A DNA stretch of 64,000 nucleotides from Kryptolebias marmoratus (lineage: Eukaryota > Chordata > Actinopteri > Cyprinodontiformes > Rivulidae), in the NCBI RefSeq assembly GCF_001649575.2, contig NC_051444.1, forward strand, positions 21,564,425 to 21,628,424, written 5' to 3'. The notes below the pieces were generated by a model. The model saw only the letters and a program-made list of their open reading frames with translations, was not told the DNA's origin and searched no databases. How positions within the stretch are numbered: position 1 is the first letter of the stretch; each line of letters starts with the position of its first letter. Of this stretch, positions 13,301-24,214 are shown piece after piece. The position numbers and the translations under genes are program-made.

Positions 13301-16300
13301 TTTGACTTCTTGCAGTAAAACACAAAACTCCTATAACTCACATATAAAATCATCTTACCTACACCGAAAGCCACAAGTTTAACCACAATCCAGTTCTAAA
13401 GTCATCTACATGGCAATATTCTGATGTCATAGAACAGGAAGTTACATGTTTTACTGGTGGGCATCCGTTCTGTGACCTTCATCATTGTAACGTCAAACTA
13501 TGTGGCTACACATTTATTTGCACTTAGAGTGGTTAACTGAGAATCCCATCAATCAGGTCAGATTTACCTGCCTTGTGTGATCGCTCCTACTTAGAAGTAA
13601 AAGCTTTTTTTTAAAAGAAATAAATAAATAATCCTCTGTGCTTATGAACAAGGCTGCCTCATCAAAGAATTTCTGATGAGACCACAGCTTGCATTAGCTG
13701 TTTAACATTTCAGATAAGCATAAAGATAAACAGTGTGTAAGAAAACCACAGGGATTAAACATTCATGTTTTGCCATGAGTAATTGGTCTTCTTATAAATA
13801 GTCCCATTTTTATTGAAGCAGTTTGCTCTGTGTGTGTTTGAAACACTTTAAATTCAGTTTAATGTGAGATAAAGTGCGTGTTGGATTGTTTTTGTTGTTT
13901 ATCTTTCATTGGGACTGTGTGGAACACTTACGAGCAGTCATCGTTTTACCAGCAGTAAGCAGCGGTCAGCACAATCTCCGTTTGGAGAATCAAAGAGAAA
14001 TTGTCACAGTGGATGGAAGCCAATCAAAGCGGCACCATTCAGGGGCAGATTTTCTAGTTTGTTCAACCTTTTTATTACGTGTTGTCACAACTCGTTACGT
14101 TCGCTCAGAACTGCTTTCACGTAGTCACTATTTTCCCAACAAAACAACGCTCATGATGCTATGTCTGTATGGTGGGTCCTGAACATTTACCACCACTAAC
14201 TTACTGACTCCAGCAGGAGGTTTTTAAGTCTCTTTAACCCAAAGTTCCTCTGTTTAGTGTGACTAATACAGATATCCTCTTATCTTATCTCCCCAGAAAA
14301 AGGTACATTGTTTTCACTTTAATATCCACTCACTTAACAACTTTAAACAATTATTATAGTTGTTTGAAGATTAGACCAATTAGACTGAACTGTGAGTCAT
14401 GGCTAATCAGTGACAGGATACAATTAGCATCCTCTGCGCACGCAATGATGCATTACAATACGGATATGTGGGTTGAAAAAAAAGCAGTGACAACATAAAC
14501 TACTGTGTTATGCAAAGATGACGAGGTGAGAAGATGGGAGGGTATTCGATAGAGTGGAAACAAAACAAAAACAAAAACAAACCTGCAGCATTTTATTATG
14601 AACATTTGCACAGTTTTCATTGTGCTTACATTAATGTTCACATCCGCTGCATGACTTGTTAGCAAATGTGATCTGAGTAGCTTTTTGTAAAGAATGATTG
14701 GTATCGCCACACAGGATTGCTATTCCCGATTTTCTTCGGGGATTTATCCTCCAGAGTCTCCACCGTTTACCTTTTATGCCGAAACACAAATGTTCACAGC
14801 GCGAAGTGACTTATTGTTGAGGGAGATAGAAGAAGCAAAGGGCTGACTGATTTGAGATAAGAGGAAGGCTAAAATAACTCTACATAATGACTCTTTTTAA
14901 AGCGTAAAAAGATGAAAAGTGCCCCGGACGTAACATCTCATTCTTAGAGGTAGAGGGGTGGTAATATCATAGAACCATTGGTTCCTCTCTTGTAAGCCAA
15001 GAAAGGAAAGCTCATGAAAGCTGAACAACTGGAAAATCTTAATCTAGCTGGATGAATGTGCTTCTGCTGAGTCACACACGCTGCTTATTGTGATTCTGCC
15101 TGGTCTCCAGGCTGGTTGTGGCTTTGAATTGGTGAAGAGACTGTTTTCTAGGCACAGCTCAACTTGACTGGCTCGCAACAACTCTTTAGTGATCACTAAG
15201 TCTACCGATTATCATGACCTATCTTGAGTATTTCCGTGAGGAAAAAGTAACATTCAACTAGTTTCGTGAACATGACATCGAATTCGGTGGTTTTCCTCAG
15301 TCGCAAGATGTGAGCTTAGTAGGACAGAGATGTCGTAAAGCGTTTGATAAGTAACATGAATATACAGCTGACAAAGATGCTGTCAGACATATTTAAAAGG
15401 AATGCTTTCAACATCATGTGGAGGGAAAGTTCCGATGTGGTTTTGAGAGCAAAGGGAGGTGGTTCCCAGATTTCCCATGGCTTTTCCTACATGCTTGGAG
15501 AGTATATTTTATAATGAGCCGGGGATGGACCAGCCTCGCCCAGATCATCAGCTACTTGTGACCAGGACTAACAGGGGACACGCCGGTCATCATATGACTG
15601 TTCGAAGCTCGCACGCCCAAGCGAAGTGAGCTTCTGTGTCATTTCCTCCTGTCTGTGTCAACATCTGTTAGTCATCTGGGCTGTGGTGATGAAGAAAGGA
15701 AAAGATGGAAATTAGCAACAGAATCTGTATGATTTTAAAAAGGGAATGTGAGAGTGTCTATAAATGGACGTGGTATTTGGATCTGTTTTTTTTTTTTCCC
15801 CTCCTCTAAGGCGGCAGAGCTGTGGTTGTTTAGAGAGGAACTACTTTGTGAGTTTCCCTGTGTTTGCATCTTGCCCATTACATAAAGCCTCCCCCTCATT
15901 CCTGAGACAGTGAGGGAAAAGAAACAAAAAAAAAAAACATCATTATAGGAAAAAATTCCTCACTTGCCTTCCCGTCACCTCCTTTTTTTTGCTCCTCCCT
16001 CTGTGCGGTCGTCCCCTCCCCCTCTCCCAGAGTTCCCTTTTCTTCACATGGCTCAGTTTTTTTTTTTTAGTTTTTTTTGCACTGTGGCTCTCCCTCACCT
16101 CCCCATCTGGTTGTGGTTAGTGTTAAAGTCGCCTTATGTCTCTCTCTCTTTTTTTCTTTTTTCCTCTCTTGTTCCTCCCCCCACCATCTCTTTTTCCTAC
16201 ATCTGTTTTTCTCTTTTCCCCCTCTCAAAACCCTCACACACTCAAATAAACAATTAGCCAGTGGCAATGTCACTCCAGTTTCTCCACAATTAAGCGTGTA

Positions 16301-19300
16301 CACGTATTTTCACAACTCGTGTCTTTCCTTTCTGAACGAATCCAACATAATACAGTGGAAATACACCATACAGAGGTTAAACAACCACTGGAAGTTTGCT
16401 CATGTGGCAGTGTAATACAAGCTGAGATTTCATAGTGACTTGTTCCTCAAAACTGAAGTCCAAACTCCTATTTGGTAATTTTGCTTTGTAATTTCATCAG
16501 TTTCCTCAGCAGGAAAAAGGAAGAAAAGTCAGTGTCTTAAAGATTACCAAATCTATTTTAGGTTATTGATTTACCAACCTTTATGAGTAACTATGACTGT
16601 ATGTAGGACTTGATCTGAAATCTTTCATTTTTTTTTAAATTACAATGAAGGTTCACTCTCACTTATGTATCCAAAAGAAAGAAACAGAGGATTTATGTGA
16701 AGGTACTTCCCATTTTTTTCACTATGCTTTTACTACTTCCTCTTGTTCGGATTGTCTGGAGACAGTGGGAGCCTCAGGATTTGGTACCCGACTCACTTCT
16801 GCAATGATTCACTCTCTAAAATAAGTCAATGCTGCTGACGCTCGGGCAAGTTCGGTGAAACGCCCTGTGTCCTGTGAACTTTTAGAAGAGTCACCATGAA
16901 ACCAACATGAGTCACTGGAGCATGTGTTGGGAAGTGTCCGAGATGTGCACCCGTCGGCAGCAGTCCACGGCACCACCTTACAAACTGGGAACTTGCGGTG
17001 GTGAAATACCCCTACGCATGGACAGAAACAGTTGGGCAGCGTTGGTCCAAATCAGACAAAACCTTAGATCTACACGATAAACCGTTAACGAGTCTTCCTT
17101 CTATTCATTGTCATTCACTTATAATCACTCAAAAATCAACTCACCTTTTGAATCAAAGGAGGATTTTAAATATTTTTCCATGGCTCCTTACATACTTTTC
17201 TGTGTAGTTATTTTGGTTATTATTTGCCATCTTTGGGATGAGTCTAAGGCTCTTTAGTAAGTTTGTTTTTTCTTTTTTAAGCCATGGAGTTCTGTCTCTT
17301 TATTGACAAGACGTTTGGACACACCATAATAGAATGGTGCTCAGCCTAGAAATCTTTCAATGTCCTCTAATTAAAAAAAAAAAAGCTTTTCTGATCCATT
17401 CTGCCCAGTTTGAAGGTGAACCTTCTTTAGGTATAAGAATAATTTAGTACATCAGGGGAAAGTACATAGCGCATTGTATTGCACACAATAGCCGGAAAAC
17501 TTCACTGAAACAACTCAGGACATCTGGAGAAAATATTTAACCATATGGGGCTATTTTTGCTTCATTTTTTTTTTTTAGAATAATTCCACCTGCATTCCTA
17601 ATTTCAACATGAATACAAAGAAACATGTGGGTTTAATTGCTGTAAAGAGATTTGAAACAAATAGTAAGAAATGTTCTGTTTTACATCGTTTCAATTCTGG
17701 CTATAAATTTAAGTATGAACTGTTGATTCCTTTGTCTGATTAGGAGGCATAGTTTGAAGTGGCCTTTCTGTGTCTCTGGAAGTGTACAACAGTTTAAGAT
17801 GACATGTCTAAAAGTGTGTGTTTAAGTGAAAGTTGAGCTTAACCCTCCTGAAGCCCTCGTAACTGAGGAGAGGAAGAGAGGTCCGTGTGACCCGAAGGCC
17901 ACGGGAGGGTTAAAGAAAAGGATAATACTGTTCAACACACTTGTGAATCCACTGTGGAAAGCCTCCCTCAGTAATTCCACGTTTATTCCTGCATTTTGGC
18001 CTAGAAAATAATCCAAATTTCTCTTGCAGCCAAATGTCTTAAAGAGAAAAAAGGTAGAATGGGTAAAAAATATTTCTGCTGTGCGAATTTGTGTGTAAAC
18101 CAGCAAGCTTTGCAAATTGAAGTCCACATCTCTTCTAAAAGCTTATTACTTGTTTCCTGTTGATGTTCTTTAGTTCCCGGTCTAGACAGGGAAGGAAAAT
18201 ACACAAGATTCTCAGATGTGTTCGCCGTTGCTTGCCAGCATTTAAAAAAGATTGTCATATCTGGTGGAAGGACATGCTTTTGTCATTGCTCAGCATAGCA
18301 CCTGTGCAGCATCGGACTGGGAGATGATGGAACCTCAGATTAGTTTGATTTTAGAGTATTTTACTTATTAACAGTTCAACAAACATTTTAGCTGATGCAT
18401 ACTTTTAAAGCAGGTGCAAAAGTGTCAACACATTGGGCAAGTTAGAAGGTATATCTTTATGATGCTGGTTATCATTAGTACTTAATATCATCTCTTATGA
18501 ACTGTCATAGACAGACTTAAAATTTAACATTGGCTTGTCACACCAAGTGTATAGGATTGAGATTCCATCAGCTGACGAGAAAGATGCAGAATGTCTGATG
18601 AATGGTAGCTCGCAGACAGCATAATGGAGGAGAAACCATGGGAGATTAAATTAACGCAGACAGGAAAAGGCATTTAAGTAAATGGAATTTCTGAGAGCAT
18701 AACTTTGAATAGGAGAGTGCATTACACCGACAGGACGGACGGTTGGCAGAGCTCCAAGCGTCGTGGAGATGCCAAACCGTAAAGAGTGTGTAACCCTGGG
18801 CAGCAGCAGCAATATAAGAAATGGACGGAGCACTTGCAGAGCTATTGATTTTTAAATTATCCGTGCTTGTGTGGCTCGGTCAGGGAAGAGGATGTGAGAG
18901 ATGGGGTGTACAAAGCACGGCACCATTTAGTGGTGTGGGATCAAATTATGTCAGAGCTGACAAGCAGGAGAAACGATGCCGAGGCTCAACACGGAGAGCA
19001 GCTCTCAAAGCCTGAGGCAAACACAAGACAGTGAAAGCAGCGCTGCCAGCATGGTGGAGCTGAGAATTTATCTGTTTTTGGACAACGCTCCTTTTACTGT
19101 CCAGAAATAGCAAGCCGCCCTTTCTCCTAATGCAGGAACTCGTGTCACTGTTTTTACTGTTGTCCTTGTGATGCACTGGGAGGCTGGGGAGTGTGTGACT
19201 GAACACACTCTGTAATTGTTGTGCACATCAGTGAAGCCTGAATCACAGCACATGTGTCTCAGCTGTCAAAGGTGTTAGTTTGGCCAGATGACACTCTGTT

Positions 19301-22300
19301 TATGCTTGCGTGCAAATGTGCAGTGGCTGTTTTGTTGCCTTACAACCTGGGAATTAAATGGAATTTAATTATAGTGAATGAATCCACAAAAACCACTAAA
19401 ATTACTCATTTTTTAAATATTGTTTTTAATTTTTACATACAAACATAGTTTGCATCGTCAAAGGGGTAATTGTGTCGTGTACATTAAAAGATATAAACCC
19501 CCCCAAAATTCAATTTCAATTCCACATTGTAAGGCAATAAAACAGAAAATGCCAGGGGAGTCAATACTTTTGCAACCCACTGTAAAAATGAGGATTTTTA
19601 TAACAGAGTAGCGATGGCTCTGTGTTGTTTTGATCGTGACCTTGGCTTAACATGTAATCTGCTTTTCAGGCACATTTTTAGTCTCGTTTCACCATCTTTA
19701 ATACCGAGGCGGGAAATGTAGGGACTAGGGCAGCTTTATTAGCAAGCCAGTAATTAATGTCAGCATGGAGAGCTGCCCGTTACAGCTGAACAATGTCTGT
19801 TTTGTTCAATACTTTAATGAAAATGTCTTTTATTTTGAAGGTGGAGGTTTAATTTGGAACAGAACAGGAAAGCATATAGCAACATTAATTCATAAAATGA
19901 TGTAAGAAACATTTGACAATATTATTATGAATGCTTTTAGGATTTTTGGTTGTTTTTTGTTTAGAAAAATCCTGTTTCAAAGCAATTTTTTTCTAATCGT
20001 GGCTGATGTCCTCCTCACGAGTCTAAACTTGTGGATGAAGCAGCATCACTTCACTGCTGCAGCAACAAGAGACCACTTCTTCTTCTTTACCTCCTCCAGC
20101 CTCACCTGGACCACCCTGTGCTTTTGTTTCTCTGGTATGTGCCAGAAATATATAGTCTGTAGGTGGAGAAGAAGATGCTGCTAGTGTAAAACACTGAAAA
20201 ACCAGAGCTCTGATAATTTTAGTGTCAGAGCGATACAACAGTCATTGTGGATACATTCCTCCCTCTTCAGAGTTCTGAACATTTTCATACAAGCCTGTGT
20301 AACACCATCAGGGGATCACCATCTTGTTGAAATTGTTTTGTGCCTCTCGTCTGACTTTGCTCTCTCTGTTCCTGTTTCGCCGTGTTCCCTATCTGGTATA
20401 GTAGACGAAGAAAGGATTTCAACCGAGATTTCAACCTTAAACTCAGTTCTGCAGCATCCTGGAACCTCGTAGGAAACAAGCATGACGTGTTGAGAGAAGA
20501 GAGCTGATTTTTTATATTATTTTTCTTGTATATTTCAGTCAGTGCAGATGTTCCCTTAAGGATTCTGAATGGCCAGAAGCAGCTTATAGGGATAGTTTGG
20601 CCATTTTGAAGGAGAAATGTTATGAACGGTTATTATCTTACCTGTTTTATATATAGCTCTTTGAGCAGATTGGAGAAAAAGAGTTTTTGTCTGACAGGAT
20701 TAATGAGCTAAGAGCTGGTTCAAACGCAGCCTTTGTACCGCCGTCAGTTTTGCATTACGCCCTTATTTTCATCGAACTCTGTGGTTGTTTGCAAGCGCAA
20801 GTAACAGCAGCAGCACTGAGCTGGGGGCATTTCTGGCAGAAATTTCCCAATGTGTTTGGTGGACTAAATGTGTAATGCGAAATTGACAACAGTGCAAAAG
20901 GTTTATAAAGAATCGTTTGCATAGGCCGCCATGAAAAATCAAACGCAGGAGCAAAATTGTGTTTTGAAAGCGGGTTTGCTTAGGACCAGATTGACAAGCT
21001 AATAATCTGCCAGTCCCAGCCTCTTCCAAATCAATTTTTGCTGTCTAAAAACAACCTCTGTGTTCAAAACTACAACACCAAAGAGTGAGTTTTTCAGGGA
21101 AAGGAATACCAGCTCCGCTCCAATGAGACAGTAGTAAAATCTTTCTTTCCATGCTGCAAGCCCCTCAGTCTTCCATTATTGCAAATAAACACAGCACAGC
21201 TTATTACAGGAAATACATGAAATCTCTGCTGAGGCTGTGAGGGGCAAAACAGAAGCCTTACAGATTGTTTTAAATGTTTACAAAAGGTCCAGTGCTTCAC
21301 TATGTAGAAGGACTTTATATATATAGAAGAAGAAGAAGAAGAAGAAAAAAAAAAAAAAGCTGGAACAACATGGATGAAAATGAATGGTGTGACTCATTTT
21401 TTCCTACTGGCACAAAAGCCAAATGGTGCCACCTGTTGACTGTTAGATTGTACTGCATTTATGCAGCATAAAGACAAAAGCTTTTTGCCTCTGCAGATCG
21501 CAGCTACGCCCTGTCCCTGCAGATGTCTGAAATCTGTCCCGTCTGTCTGTCTTGCTTGTCCAGGCGTCCACATTCTGATTGCAGTCGGAGCTGTGATGAT
21601 GGTGGTCGGTTTCCTCGGGTGTTATGGAGCCATTCAAGAGTCCCAGTGTTTGTTGGGAACGGTGAGTCGCAGTCTCACTTGTAAGGTCTCTCAACAGTTT
21701 TAGACGTCGAGCTGCAAGGGGGGAGGTTGAATTTGTCCCCCTGCATGAGTCGGTGCGTAGTCCTGTCTTTGTTATCATAAACCGTCACGTCTTAGATTCA
21801 TCCCATCTCAAGAGCACACACAGATGGATTCAGTGACGCGGGTTCAACATAAACAGACTTTTGACGTACAAGTTCATCTTCAAGCCCCGTAAATCAAGCT
21901 GTCACTTGGAGCAAAAGTAAATCTTGAACCTTAAATAAACAGTTTATCTCTCCTTTTTTTTCCCCTCTCTTCCTAAGTTCTTCGTCTGCCTGGTCATCCT
22001 GTTCGCCTGTGAAGTTGCTGCTGGAATCTGGGGATACATGAACAAAGAGACTGTAAGTGGAAACAGCTTCGATTCCAACAGTGCAGATAGAGCTACCTAT
22101 TTGTTGTTTACGTCACTTTACTTTGTGATGTGGTGGCAGTGATTACAAAAATACTTGTCTGTCACATCCTAAATCTAAATAAATATGTATCTTTAAATCA
22201 TATTAGAGTAAGACAACATCACAAGACCCTGTAGGCAGACAGTAATATTGATGATAAATAACAATATTGACAGTATAAAAAATGGATACGGCCCAACCTG

Positions 22301-24214
22301 ATTGGATACAGCAATTGTGAAATTGTTCTTTAGGATATAAGCAAGGGGAAAAAAAAACAGCCTCAATAACCACAGAACTATTTTTATCCTCTTATGATTT
22401 CTGTTATATTTTATGTCATGCTAAAACTAGTTAAAAAAAAGATTTTTAAAGTTCATTTGCTTTAACAGTCTTTCACAAAATGATGAAGCCCCTCCTGACT
22501 TTTCTGATAAGGACTTTGGAGTTCTGTCTTATTCAGTATGATTAATACACCAATTAGGTACTTAAATTACCCTCTGACAGCCTCTTTTTCTTTATAAAAA
22601 CAACTAGACTATCACTCTAACATTCATACAGAAGCTGACTTAGTCATTTAAGTCTCATTTAAATTCAAACAGGTGGACAGAACTATTTCAGAAATTACTA
22701 GTGCACAAAACTACTCAGTTACAGTAATGCGGGTAAAAAAACATGTTAGTTTCCACCTCTGGCCCTAACTCATCTAAACAAACCAAATCCAAGACGAGCA
22801 AGTCCTTTTTTTCAACTTTAGTCAAATTAGACAGTTTTAGCATTTGTTGGGTTGCGTTTGTAATATTCTTTAGTTAAGGAGATGTTTTTCTTTTCAGCAA
22901 ACAACCCCTTGTTGCATTTTACTGTTATTTGTTCACGCTCTGCAGAATAAGCCCAAAACCAGTTATTTTCACCTACCCGGCAGAGATCAGAGGTGAACCT
23001 CAGATCCTGTATGACAGCCAGTTCTAACGTGTTTCTTCCTCAGGTTTCAGGGGAGATGAAGACCTTCTACGACTCTGTCTACGATACGGCCATGATAGAG
23101 AACCTGGACCAGGACAAAAAGACGGCCGTCGCACACGTGCTCAAGGTCTTCCACGAGACGGTACGAGCATGCTCTGTGAAAGAGCTGATATCATTTGTTT
23201 TTATATAAAAAGTAACCTCTTAAACAAAAAGAAAGACAATGTTTCAGTGAAATGTCTGGCGTACAGAGTAAAGTCACTGCAGAGGCGAGCGGAGCTAAAC
23301 ACTGTCAAACAACATCACGGTCACAGTTAGGGGCACCCACTGACCACCCTGTCAAGCATAACTGCGACAGGTGTGATAGTAGCTAGCAGAAGGGGGCAGT
23401 GTTGTGCTTCCTCCCTGAACACACACCAGCGTTTGTCTGTGGTCTGATGCGTTTAGCCTGCAGCGCAAAGACATCTGTTCATCTCTCTGTCGTTTCTGCA
23501 TTTCAGCTCAATTGCTGCGGTAAGGGCATAGGGACTTCACTTTTTGCTCGAATGACATCTGACGTCTGCCCCAGCGACTGGACATCAGTGGTAAGTGCCG
23601 TCATCCACCCCAGTAAACCTGTCACAGATGACCCGAGGATTCGGGTCGCATCGTGATGTTGCAGTGTTAGCACACGTTACCCGCAGCGGCCTTTTTCTCC
23701 GTTTTCCTGCCAAATGAATGTTAAAATGGACTCACCACAGGTCCCTCTGTTATCAAGCATTTCACACGTTTGTTAATTTATGCACCATTAAAAAAATATG
23801 TCTGTGTAGTCAAGAAAGTAATTCAAACAACTTGGTTGAAAACTCTCACGTGGTAAAAAAAAGAAAAAGCAAAGTGAATGCGAAATTTAAACTGAGTCTA
23901 TGATATACTGAAAACAGCTCATGTTTTGGTGTTTTCTTTTACAGAATTGCCACAACAAAATTGACGAACTGTTCTCAGATAAGATTTACCTGATTGGAAT
24001 CGTTGCGCTGGTGGTTGCGGTCATTATGGTGAGCGCCTGACGCTGCACATATCACACAAACTTCTATCAGTCACGTTACAGCAAGGCAATGTGGCTTTGT
24101 TTAAAATAAGATTAACACTGTCTTAACCCGTGTTTGCGTTCGTCTTTGCAGATCTTTGAGATGATTTTCAGCATGGTGCTGTGCTGCGGGATCCGCAACA
24201 GCCCTGTGTACTGA
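2618..24214 (+). CDS. cd81: CD81 tetraspanin (8 coding exons, 233 aa)
   Basis: Plasma-membrane tetraspanin that organises tetraspanin-enriched microdomains and partners such as the CD19 complex and integrins. The CDS is the join of 2618-2683, 12473-12587, 21564-21661, 21978-22052, 23044-23160, 23507-23590, 23945-24028 and 24152-24214. All introns are GT-AG and the 702 nt stay open. The start [19 protein letters not shown] is that of vertebrate CD81. Four hydrophobic segments lie near residues 13-33, 63-84, 94-113 and 200-223. The large extracellular loop carries the CCG motif (C160, C161) plus C178 and C187. Likely palmitoylation cysteines are C6, C9, C80, C89, C224 and C225, and a TM4 glutamate is E216. 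The C-terminus NSPVY resembles the mammalian one. Length is close to human CD81 (236 aa). The exon number matches the mammalian gene. The a/b paralogue is unresolved. Confidence 0.97.
3259..3291 (+). repeat. (GT)11 followed by G11
   Basis: A perfect GT dinucleotide run that passes directly into eleven G. Confidence 0.95.
3478..3654. repeat. Compound (TA)n-(AAT)n-(CT)n-(AT)n microsatellite
   Basis: About 67 bp of TA, a short AAT run (3545-3562), a 12-bp spacer, about 28 bp of CT (3575-3602), then about 52 bp of AT. The two TA/AT blocks are self-complementary and can pair with each other. Confidence 0.95.
5228..5500 (+). repeat. Dispersed repeat, copy A
   Basis: Shares an ordered series of blocks with 8186-8410: agtcctaataac.tcgtatatc, ggcgctttcttggctct, tgattggtcaggcaagctgga, and tgctgctggtatctgccatgatga. 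The family is not recognised. Confidence 0.6.
7287..7317 (+). repeat. (GT)15 microsatellite
   Basis: A perfect GT run. Confidence 0.95.
7860..8060 (-). repeat. Dispersed repeat fragment (tcatctc..gcgctgtgca type)
   Basis: Contains cagaagtcatctcggggcgc, then tccaatttaaatatctaatt and acattcagcccaagtcctca. This order resembles a teleost repeat that typically begins with tttatttatatagc. A related fragment lies at 55850-56010. Confidence 0.4.
8186..8410 (+). repeat. Dispersed repeat, copy B
   Basis: A diverged copy of 5228-5500 in the same orientation: tagtctttataac.ttgtatatc, aggcactttcttagctct, tgattggccaagtaaattga, tttgctgttgtctgcgatgatg. Confidence 0.6.
8508..8560 (-). repeat. Antisense SINE-like fragment
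   Basis: cagtcgaacccaggacctcc followed by ttgctgt reads on the - strand as a degenerate B-box plus anticodon-arm sequence of a tRNA-like SINE head. Confidence 0.45.
11946..12052 (+). repeat. tRNA-like SINE fragment
   Basis: gcggtggtttggtggtcagt starts a tRNA-like head, followed by a degraded B-box and the SINE body signature gcaggaagggcatccggcgt and ttgccaaa. Confidence 0.55.
12122..12391 (+). repeat. tRNA-derived SINE
   Basis: tccaatcagaggactggggg, then B-box GGTTTGATCCC (12163-12173), then the body with gtgtgtgattgag, gagtgaatggctgaatg and the tail atgtggaccatttaccattt. It ends about 80 bp upstream of cd81 exon 2, so it lies close to the branch-point region. Confidence 0.7.
12473..12587 (+). 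CDS. cd81: cd81 coding exon 2
   Basis: Residues 23-60 and the first base of codon 61. It starts [16 protein letters not shown] (end of TM1) and continues through the small extracellular loop to SSFFI. The acceptor follows tttatgttgcag and the donor is gtacgt, phase 1. Confidence 0.95.
15960..16225 (+). repeat. Polypyrimidine-rich stretch
   Basis: About 260 bp dominated by C and T with runs of T (for example 16056-16068) and many ccctcc/ttttc blocks. An open frame here is low-complexity Phe/Ser/Leu/Pro and is not taken as coding. Confidence 0.7.
17839..17913 (-). mobile_element. 75-bp TTAA-bounded miniature element (MITE)
   Basis: Begins TTAACCCTCCTGAAGCC and ends GGCCACGGGAGGGTTAA: inverted ends on TTAA, the target preferred by piggyBac-type transposases. 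On the - strand it aligns along its length with 50359-50439 (TTAACCCTCCCGTGGCC... GGGCTTCAGGAG). Confidence 0.65.
19318..19583. mobile_element. Tc1/mariner-like non-autonomous repeat
   Basis: The 5' side has cagtggctgttttgttgcct and tacaacctgg. The 3' side has attgtaaggcaataaaacag and gtcaatacttttgcaaccca then ctg. The two sides contain inverted complementary segments (gttttgttgccttacaa against ttgtaaggcaataaaac). The 3' end resembles the fragment at 28190-28250. Confidence 0.55.
21326..21358 (+). repeat. (GAA)n with poly-A
   Basis: Seven GAA-type units followed by A14. Confidence 0.9.
21564..21661 (+). CDS. cd81: cd81 coding exon 3
   Basis: Residues 61-93: TM2 and the short inner loop, with the diagnostic segment [18 protein letters not shown]. 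Acceptor cttgtccag, donor gtgagt. It enters in phase 1 and leaves in phase 0. The split codon 61 reads Cys. Confidence 0.95.
21978..22052 (+). CDS. cd81: cd81 coding exon 4
   Basis: Residues 94-118: TM3 ([20 protein letters not shown]) and the start of the large extracellular loop (MNKET). Acceptor ttcctaag, donor gtaagt, phase 0 at both ends. Confidence 0.95.
22053..23043 (+). other. cd81: cd81 intron 4
   Basis: A 991-bp AT-rich intron. No repeat or conserved block is recognised. Confidence 0.85.
23044..23160 (+). CDS. cd81: cd81 coding exon 5
   Basis: Residues 119-157: the A and B helices of the large extracellular loop, ending VLKVFHET just before the CCG motif. Acceptor cttcctcag, donor gtacga (weaker than the others), phase 0. 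Confidence 0.94.
23161..23506 (+). other. cd81: cd81 intron 5
   Basis: 346 bp. Contains a CTCF-like motif at 23384-23400 (tagcagaagggggcagt). Otherwise nothing is recognised. Introns 3 (21662-21977), 6 (23591-23944) and 7 (24029-24151) are similarly short and plain. Confidence 0.85.
23507..23590 (+). CDS. cd81: cd81 coding exon 6
   Basis: Residues 158-185: LNCCGKG with the paired cysteines C160/C161, the head subdomain, and the third loop cysteine C178 in DVCPSDW. Acceptor tgcatttcag, donor gtaagt, phase 0. Confidence 0.95.
23945..24028 (+). CDS. cd81: cd81 coding exon 7
   Basis: Residues 186-213: the fourth loop cysteine C187 in [10 protein letters not shown], the last loop helix, and the first two thirds of TM4. 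Acceptor ttttacag, donor gtgagc, phase 0. Confidence 0.95.
24152..24214 (+). CDS. cd81: cd81 coding exon 8 (last)
   Basis: Residues 214-233 and a TGA stop. End of TM4 with E216, the CCG juxtamembrane cysteines C224/C225, and the short cytosolic tail ending PVY. The 3' UTR follows directly. Confidence 0.95.
   Translation: MFEMIFSMVLCCGIRNSPVY

Larger units (their letters stand above)
12588..21563 (+). other. cd81: cd81 intron 2 (9.0 kb)
   Basis: Non-coding. It holds pyrimidine-rich DNA at about 15960-16220, a TTAA-bounded miniature element (17839-17913), a Tc1-like non-autonomous repeat (about 19318-19583), a possible dispersed repeat beginning agggatagtttggccatttt near 20588, and a GAA/A-rich tract at 21326-21358. 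Nothing else is recognised. Confidence 0.8.

Noticed and set aside
16077..16415. 112-codon Phe/Ser/Leu-rich open frame
   Set aside because: It is a translation of a polypyrimidine tract, which keeps a frame open by composition alone.
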